A DNA stretch of 64,000 nucleotides from Blastomussa wellsi (Eukaryota; Cnidaria; Anthozoa; Scleractinia; Plerogyridae). The first letter of the stretch is position 1, and each line of letters opens with the position of its first letter. This document shows positions 34,601 through 43,400 of this stretch, in pieces. The notes beneath the pieces were generated by a model. The model was not told where the DNA came from, made no database searches, and worked only from the letters and a program-made list of their open reading frames with translations. The stretch covers positions 18,686,550 through 18,750,549 of the forward strand of contig OX393570.1 of NCBI GenBank assembly GCA_947652115.1. Reading direction: 5' to 3'. The translations under genes were made by a program, and so were the position numbers.

Positions 34601-37600
34601 TGAAGAACCTACACAGGCAGTAACTCTGACTGCTTAAAGGAAGTGATAAAATCTTTTATTCACCGTATGAAGGCAAATTCACAAAATATGTCAAACCTCC
34701 ACATGGCCATTCTTCATGGATGCAACAAGAGGAGTGTTGTTCCGCGAGTCAGTGGCCTGTAAATTGACAAGCACAACATCAACAACACTAACACATTACA
34801 GGGCTGTCATTAAGTTTTGCATCACCTGTAGCCTCATTCTCCACACCCGTAGCAAACTTGTTACTTTGTGGTTGAATTCTATCAACAACAGGCAATTTCA
34901 CCCGTAGCACCAAGGGAAAATCAAGCATACTCAGCCGTAACAGGTGTTACGGGTTACGGCCCTTAATCACAACCCTGCATTACACACTAGGGACGTACAA
35001 CAAGCTAAAAAAGGTAAAGTCTGCGAATGAACCTGTTGACCCATCAGGCTGGAGCACATCCCAGTATTCTACTCTCACTTGGCTGGGATGCTAGTCCATC
35101 ATAACATTACTCTCAGCATTAAAATCGTCAGAACCCATTTACACACCTGCCCAAGCACACAATTACCCGGACAGGGCATAGCCCTTTTCCCCTCTCTTAG
35201 CTGGTGGGGCCTTGGCACGAGAAATGAAGGGCTCTGGGAACATACTGTAGAATTTCCAGTCCTAGATTCTAGGACTTTCGGACTGTAGTATTGACATATG
35301 TAGTATGTACGGATGTATGTAGTATTGACGTTTCTGCATGTTGTGTGCTGCAATATGGCAGCCAGCAAACATTTTGACTTACCGGTACATTAAGATTTCT
35401 TTGTTCTCAACCAGCTAATAAAAAAAATTGAATTTTTTTCAAAAATCCTGCATACCCAGAACCCTTTGTTTCTCGCGCCAAGGTCCCGCCAGCTAAGAGA
35501 ATCGAAAAGGGCTATGGGGACGCGAATGGGACACGGCTTGAATCCAGATCACTCACACCCCATTAGGCCACTGCACCTCTTCAGCAGCAGTGTATAGAAG
35601 ACTCCACACATTTATTTACTCAAACTGACCTATTTTTCATCCTTCTTATTAACAGAAAGCAATTTAGATGACAATGATTGTGACTGATCTGAGCTTTAGC
35701 GAGCCGGTTTTCACTTGCACAGACACAAGAGTCCACACAAACAATAAGAAACAAAACAGCCTATATGGCTCTTATTGTGCTTAAGACTGTCACTTGTGAA
35801 AACCATGCATTACTTGTGATAAACTTCAGATAATGCTGATATTATATTATGCAGAATCCACTGCAAGGTAAAAGATGGCAACTGGTACATTTACCTACAT
35901 GCGAAAACCCTAAAAGAGCGTATAAAAACACAAAGAAAAGTTGCAAGTCATTCAAACTCGGAAAGAGCGATGTTGTTAGTACAAGGGACGACTTCCATTA
36001 AACCATACCTTCCTACAGTATATGCCCAGTGGGCTTTGTTTGGTTCACAAGGTATTGTGGTAAAATGTAGAGCCGCCATCTTTTTTTTCTTACGGTGGAT
36101 TTGGTTCAGATCATGAAGCACACGGTGGATTTGGTTCAGATCATGAAGCACATAGCAAAAACTACAGATGAAAACAACAACAGCATTTGTTACCTCTGTG
36201 TCGGCCCCTTTTTCTAGAAGCTGCATAGCGATTTCCAGATGACCTTCCTTGCAAGACAGGTGAAATGGAGTACAGCCTTTCTTGGTGTGACACTCCACAT
36301 TTGCACTCCTAGTACAATAAATATTAAGCAAATTATTAACACTAATTTATTCTATACAATATACAATGGTCAGACTCTTGTAAGTGACTGCATTTTGAAT
36401 CCAGTGTCAGATACTATCTAGTGCAAAGGTTCCTAGAGTTTGAACTCTCATGCAACCCAGAGTTATACATCATTCACTGGATTTCTGGATGACAGATTTT
36501 ATGTTTACACCAGAGGTACCCACAGATTGGTAGAAAGCAAAGAAATACAAGCAGGGGAATGTTCTATCCATTTTTACAGCAGTGTTCTCTCTCAAAGGTG
36601 TGTCAGTTACATTGAAGCAGTAAACTTGTAAGTTCCGAAGAATCCTCAACAGCAGCATTCCTCTTGCTTCATAGGGGGTAAGCCAGTTTCACAATTCATG
36701 TGTATCATGAGAAAAACATGGGTGCCTTGTATTATGTATTGAAAGTCATTCAAAAATCTAACCTGCTTAGTAAAAGGGAGACCAGCTCAACATGACCTTT
36801 CTCTCCTGCTAGAGTCAAAGGGTTTTCCCTGCAGGAAAGAACAGTTTGTTTGTTTTAGCGGTACCAAAAGCAAGCTGCCTGTAAATGGATGAGAAATTCT
36901 TAATAGGCCAAAATACATGTACTTTTAAAAAAATTTTGTCTGTTTTCTGAACATCATTGGGAGTTATGCAAACATTTCTTTACATGTTTTTTTTTCTCAG
37001 CACAAAAGGAATATTACATGTATCAGCGGGCATGCATGTTTTCAATGTAAACATTGGAATAATGTGAATGAAGTTATGGTAGGTTGTTCAACCTTAGTTC
37101 AAATACGTTTTTATGCTTTGTGCTTATGTTTGTTTCTATCTGCTTTATGACAGAAAAAGCCAGTTATTCTTCTAAAACATTGTTTTGTGGGATCCAACAA
37201 AAAGAGGTTGAATTAGCAACTGTGTAATAGGATGTTTTGGTAAAGTAGAGTTTGCTGCATTGCGAATAATTGAAGGCATCAAATGACCCTTTGGTGTCAG
37301 TGCTCCACTCCGGTTTCTGTGACTAGGAGTAATGGGGTGGTCTCACCTGCAAGGGTGGGGTAGGGGGACCACTTTATAAAAAGGACAAGGACGGTACTAG
37401 GTTCTTTGGCTTGCTAAGGGTGTAAATAGCAGAATAAACTGAGTTGTCTAAAAAATAAATAAAGTGTTTTGTCTACGAACACAGCACCAAGACCCTGGTC
37501 AGGCATGGGCCTGGACTGCTGGATCTTCAGTCCTGTACACTAACTATTAGCCCACAATACCTCCAATAGAAAGGCACACCTGACTGATGTCTTACACTAA

Positions 37601-40407
37601 CCTGCTGTTAGGGAATGGCGCATTTACACTGGCTCCGTAATCCAACAACAGCTCTACCACATCCACATGGTTTTCACGACAAGCCTAAGAAAAGCGAAAA
37701 CAATAAGACGGAATATTCTCTTACTTTAATTTCATTTCTTTGAAGTCTGTGGATGAAACTTTAGCATGTGGCCATTCAAATAAAAGCTACAAAGCAGTAC
37801 TTTCAGTACTGTTTATTATGCTAATTTTTTATTTTGTGAATGAAACCCCAGTGTGGCCATTCAAATGACAACTGTTGAACAGTATTTTTTGTCACCGATA
37901 GGGGTATCACAGGGTCCGAAATTAACTTTTTTATGCAGGTGACAAGTAGCAACTGAACATTTTTTTTAGTTGACAAATGAAAAAATCTGGTCGCCAAAAA
38001 GTGGATCAAAGATCTCTGACCAATGTTACTGTATGTGCTAAGCACATACCTGAAACAAGGGTGTGATGCCTGTTTTTGTCCTGCAGTCTCTATTTGCAAC
38101 GTTTTCAAGGAGAAGTTCTGCAACATCTCTGTGACCTAAACAACAAAAGTAAACAAAATTAATAACAAGTTTCTCCTAAACAGGCTTTGAGGCAGCAGTT
38201 TGTGTAAAATTTATGAAGACTTACCTTTCCAACAGGCCATAAAGAGAGGGCTTTGACCATAGTTATCAGGAAGTTCGACATCAGCACCCTGCACAAGCAA
38301 TTGCTCAGCCACAGAGACGTGACCCTCCCTGGAATTGGCATGACAACAAGAATCACTAACATTATAATTAGAGTGGTTTTCAATTCAGTGTTGAAAGTAA
38401 TTAAAAGATTGCTTTGGTTTTGCAAGACTACACTCGGTGATTGGTCTAAAAATTTTCTGCACATTGTGTTGGCTATGTGCTATGAGTTTTGATTGGATCA
38501 CTGGATTGTCTCTGTCCTTTGTGATTGGCCAAAGAAATTACTTTGGTTTTGATTTAAAAACACTTAATAATTATTGAAATTCGCTCAAATGCAGCTTCAT
38601 GTGCACAATCGAGACATTTGAAAAAAGAAACCAGAAAGTAGTTTTAAATTTGGTACTCTATTACATGTACCTTAAAGTTGTACAGTTCAATCTAAGCAAC
38701 CTACACCAGCAATGACACAGTGTCACAAACATTGTACATAGCAACTTTAAAATACATTACAATCTAATGTAATTGGTTAAACCTTACATTGAACAAACTT
38801 CTTAGCAAAAAATTAATGCTTTTAACATCATCAAATCATGCAATACTAACATTGCTAAACAAATAAAAAGTATTTATGCAACATTTATTCAACAAGATAT
38901 AGAAATAAAAGCAAACCTTGTGGCTTCCATTAGAGGAGTGCAGCCAGTCTTGGTTTGATGATCGACCTTGGAGTTGTGTTTTAGAAGAAGATCAACCACA
39001 TCAACATGACCTGTTTGGAAAAGAAAAAATATACAGTGCTCTAAGAAAACATTGTACTGCAATAATAGCTGAAGTAAGTGATGCAATCATTGCAACAGGT
39101 TTCTTTCTCTGTGTCAGTTAAAATCTGCAAAAGACAAAAACTCAAAGCACAACTGCATTAAGCTGAAAAACCATTTTAAATACTTTCTGTAAAATGAGCA
39201 TCACCTTATTGCATTTGCCCTTTAAGAGTGTTGGTTTTAGTCAGACTAAAAGTGCAAATAAAGGTAGTTGATTTTGTAGCACAAATAAAGCTCTGTCTCA
39301 AATGCAACTTCTAAAATTTTTCAAACTTTTTCATCCATCCTGCCCTCTGAACAATGTTGCTTCAGGTTGCTTCAACACTCAAGGAATGATTTTTTTTGTT
39401 CCAAACAACATTGACAGGGAAAAGGAGGGGGAACAGTGCACTCTTTATACTCAAAAGAAATGCCTTTTGTCTTGGCAGTTTTGTCCTTGACACAGGTACC
39501 TCGCTTAACTCTGGAGAATAAATAGTTATGAAAAAATTGTTTGGAAAACAATACACTGTATTGTTTAGATAATAATTACTGCACCTTTCCAGCAGGCCAG
39601 TGTTAATGGTGTGTCGTCATTACTCCCTGATGGCGTGTTTATTTCAGCTCCCTTATTTAGCAAAAGACGAGTGGTTTCTACATGACCTTCCCTTAAAATA
39701 CAAGTCAAAACAATGTGTGAGTACAGGACTGTATTAAGCTGAGAAGTTATTTGAACCACAGAAATGTATACATATCTTATGAAGCAAGTGCATGAAGCAT
39801 ATTGGGTAATACACATCATGCACATGCTCCCTAGGTCGTGACAGACCACAGCGAGGCCTGCACAGGTACAGAAGGCAGAGTGACATTCTAGCAACTGAAA
39901 GACTGAATTTCAAATACAGTTTGTTCAAGCTCTAACATGTGCTTTTGTTGTGTCAAACTTAAAGTTGACAAACATCAGTTAGTACATGTAGTTTCTATAA
40001 ACGAAACAATTTAAAACCGAGTTTAATTTAGCAGCTTAACATGTTTTAGCTTTGATGTGAATGGTACAAAGTTATAAAGAGATTTACAATTGAAAAAGAG
40101 CTGTTGAAACTTCACCTAGTCCAATACAGTCATGTGAAAATATTTGACCAGGAATAAAGCACTCTGATTGGCTGACTTTAATTCAAACTTTCTAAACTTT
40201 TTATACAATTGAATTACCTTGAGGCTAACATCAGGGGGGTGCAGCCAGCTTTGTTACGATGCTCAATGTTTGACTTGTGTTCCAGAAGAAGCTCGACCAC
40301 ATTTGTATGACCTGAAAGAAATTATTTATCAGAAAATCAGTATGATAGAGACTGGTGACAAGTTAAGACCATGTACATGTAGTCTTCAAGTTGAATCATA
40401 TTAATAG

Positions 40408-40452
<45 letters not shown>

Positions 40453-43400
40453 GTATAACAATATAATTTGGTTTTATCAACTGGGTTGATAATGTCAATT
40501 GGCCACCGTAAAGAGATTCAAGAGCTGACGTTTCAAGCGTTAGCCCTTCGTCGATTCGCTCCGATGAAGGGCTAACGCTCGAAACGTCAGCTCTTGAATC
40601 TCTTTATGGTGGCCAATTGACATTATCAACCCAGTTGATAAAACCAAATTATAATGAATCATATTAACCTTGTTTGAAAATTATTTACTCAGTAGAACAG
40701 TTTAGACAGTAGTAATTTGTATTATACATGTAACAGCTAGCAGAGCTACACAGTTGCCATTCAGTATACATGTAAGCCTGCACAAAATCCATCAGTGCAA
40801 GCTGATAATGTGAGCAAATCATTAAACGATGATTTTGCTTTTAGGTTCAAGTTACAATGTTCATTGTTTGACCATGGCTATACAGTAAGGTATGTTTAAA
40901 ATACCTTTCCAACAAGCCAGAGTAAGGGGAATGTTATTTTCGCTTCCAGATGGCACATTGACTTCAGCATTGCTATCAAGGATCAACTTGGCTACTGAAT
41001 AATGACCCTCACTGAAAACAATAAAAAGAAAAAACATCAAACACATTATTTAGAAACTCATTGGGCTTACCATTTTTTTAACCAGGGTTTGAAAAAATCT
41101 TGGATTTCAGCTTGCCCTTTGGACTAGCAGCTCTCAAATTACACTTGACCAGGGAGTTGCATGGGTAGTCTGCATATGAGCATATGAAGTGACAGGAGTA
41201 TTTCTCCTCCCCCCTGGATGGGATGCTAGTCTATTGCAGGGTTACCTGTACACCCAGCATTAACTTTGTTGGTACTCATTTATACACCTGGGTGTAGAGA
41301 GGCACAGTGAGAGTTGAGTTTCTTAACCAAGAACACAATGTAGTGCCCCGACCTAGGCTCAAACTCGTTCGATCTGGAGTCCAGCACACAATCCATCAGG
41401 CCATCACACCTCCCACATGAGTTGCATACTTGTCTTGAATTACTTTTTTATGATTTAGTGGACCTTGTCCATCGGGCTAGCAAGAATGAAAAGTTATGTG
41501 TCTATTAGAACAAACTACTTGCCCTGGGTGACCAGATGGCAGTTGGTTCAAGCTCAGTTACCCCTCCCACCCCAAATTGTGAGTATTTGTGCACTTTCAA
41601 GTGCACCTCACCCCAAAATATTTTTTCTGATTTCCTTTATTTTAACTTGATGAATTATTAATGAGTTTGAGAAAGAACCAAGAAACACATTTTGTCAGTT
41701 GCATATTAATGAAATGCAAAGTAAATTGAAATATATTTACAATGCTAAAATGAGTTTAAAAGACCGAACATTTTCAGTATTAAGCTATCTTCAGGGTAAT
41801 TTGGCCATCTGCGTGATTGCATATTTGTCTATTAGGTAATTCCCGATGGGAAAAGTTTTGCTGTATACAGTAGCAATGAATTTGTTTGTTAAATTACTTT
41901 TCATTAACCCTTTACCCCCTAAGGCAAATGGTCATTTCTCGTAAATCAAAAAATATAAATCAGATATCCATGTATGACACACCATTTGAAAGGTGTTGAT
42001 TAGAGAATTTAATAAAACACATTAACAAATAAAAAGAAAGTGAGAGGTTTGAAAGAAACGACTCAAAATTTTAAAAAGAAAAGGATAAAAAAAGTTGTCT
42101 ATCACCGTATATATTAGGTATACCCCTCAACTATATCTTAGTTTGCAGCTTTCAGTCCAGTGATTAATTTCAGATATGTTGCATAATACATATGTATCAA
42201 ACAAAAAAGTTTCAAAAGTTACAGGGGTGGTCAATTAAGTAACAAATAGGGGGAGGTGCATTTTTATCCTTTCAAAATGCAGATTTTTCCAAGACAATTT
42301 TGGTGCCAAATAATCAAATTAATTGGACAAATATTGGCCAAGTTATGACATTATGTGCCACATGGCACTCTCAGGGATTAAAGGGGTAAAGTCCACATCC
42401 ACATGTCAATGACAAACCGTAGCCTTGTCTCCTCTGTGTTCACTTATGACTACAGTTACAGACAAAGATTAACGTTGCAAGAAAACTTTTCAGCGTAACA
42501 GTTTTCCAAAACCCATATCACAATCTATTTTCAGGGATGCAAATAAAGTTTTCCCCACGAAATGACACGTGTCCCACTACGTCACCATTTTGATCAGCCA
42601 AAACAGCACCAGTAGTGATGTCAGACATCATATCATAGAACTCCTCAATAAATCATTGGCACAAAAAATTGGCATTTGCATCGGAAGGCGTAAAAATCGT
42701 CTGGACATTCTGTTTGACCAGTTGGGATTTCATCAAACATTGACAAATTTTGATTGGTCATACATGTAGTCTGATGTGACTGTTATTTGCCGTCCTGGTT
42801 TTAGTATGATCCTTCACATTATATTTCACTAGATTTTGTGGCCATTTTCTTACACCTTAATTTGGCTAAAATTCATGACACAATTCTCTTAGCCACAATA
42901 TTTGCCTTGGTTATATAAAGAGTCATTTATGATAATCCAGCGCATTAGTAATACCGCCAGGAAAATGCTTGCAGTTTAATAAAGCATGAGAATACAAAGC
43001 CTTAAACACAGAAGCAACAGCATACATGTATGCTCTATTGAGGGCCTTGAGTTATTAAACCTGAAATTTAATTATAAATTCTTTCATAAAAAATCAATTT
43101 TCAAGATATTTAACAAAAATATAAAAAACAGTACTGTTTTAACTAAAAATTACAAAAATTTCACAAAAAAACAGCATCCACACTAAAATAAATTGATAAC
43201 CATCAGTACTTAAAATGTTAGCAATATTCACTTAGAAAAATATTGACTTAAGAAAATAAATCTTTCCTTTGTAATACTTGAGAGATAGAAATCCCCAGTT
43301 AAATTTTGGGAACCAACCAGATCCTTTATGTATGTGTATATTACACCCTAAAATAAATGCAAATGAAAAGCTTATTTGATTTATCCATATCAATTAATTT

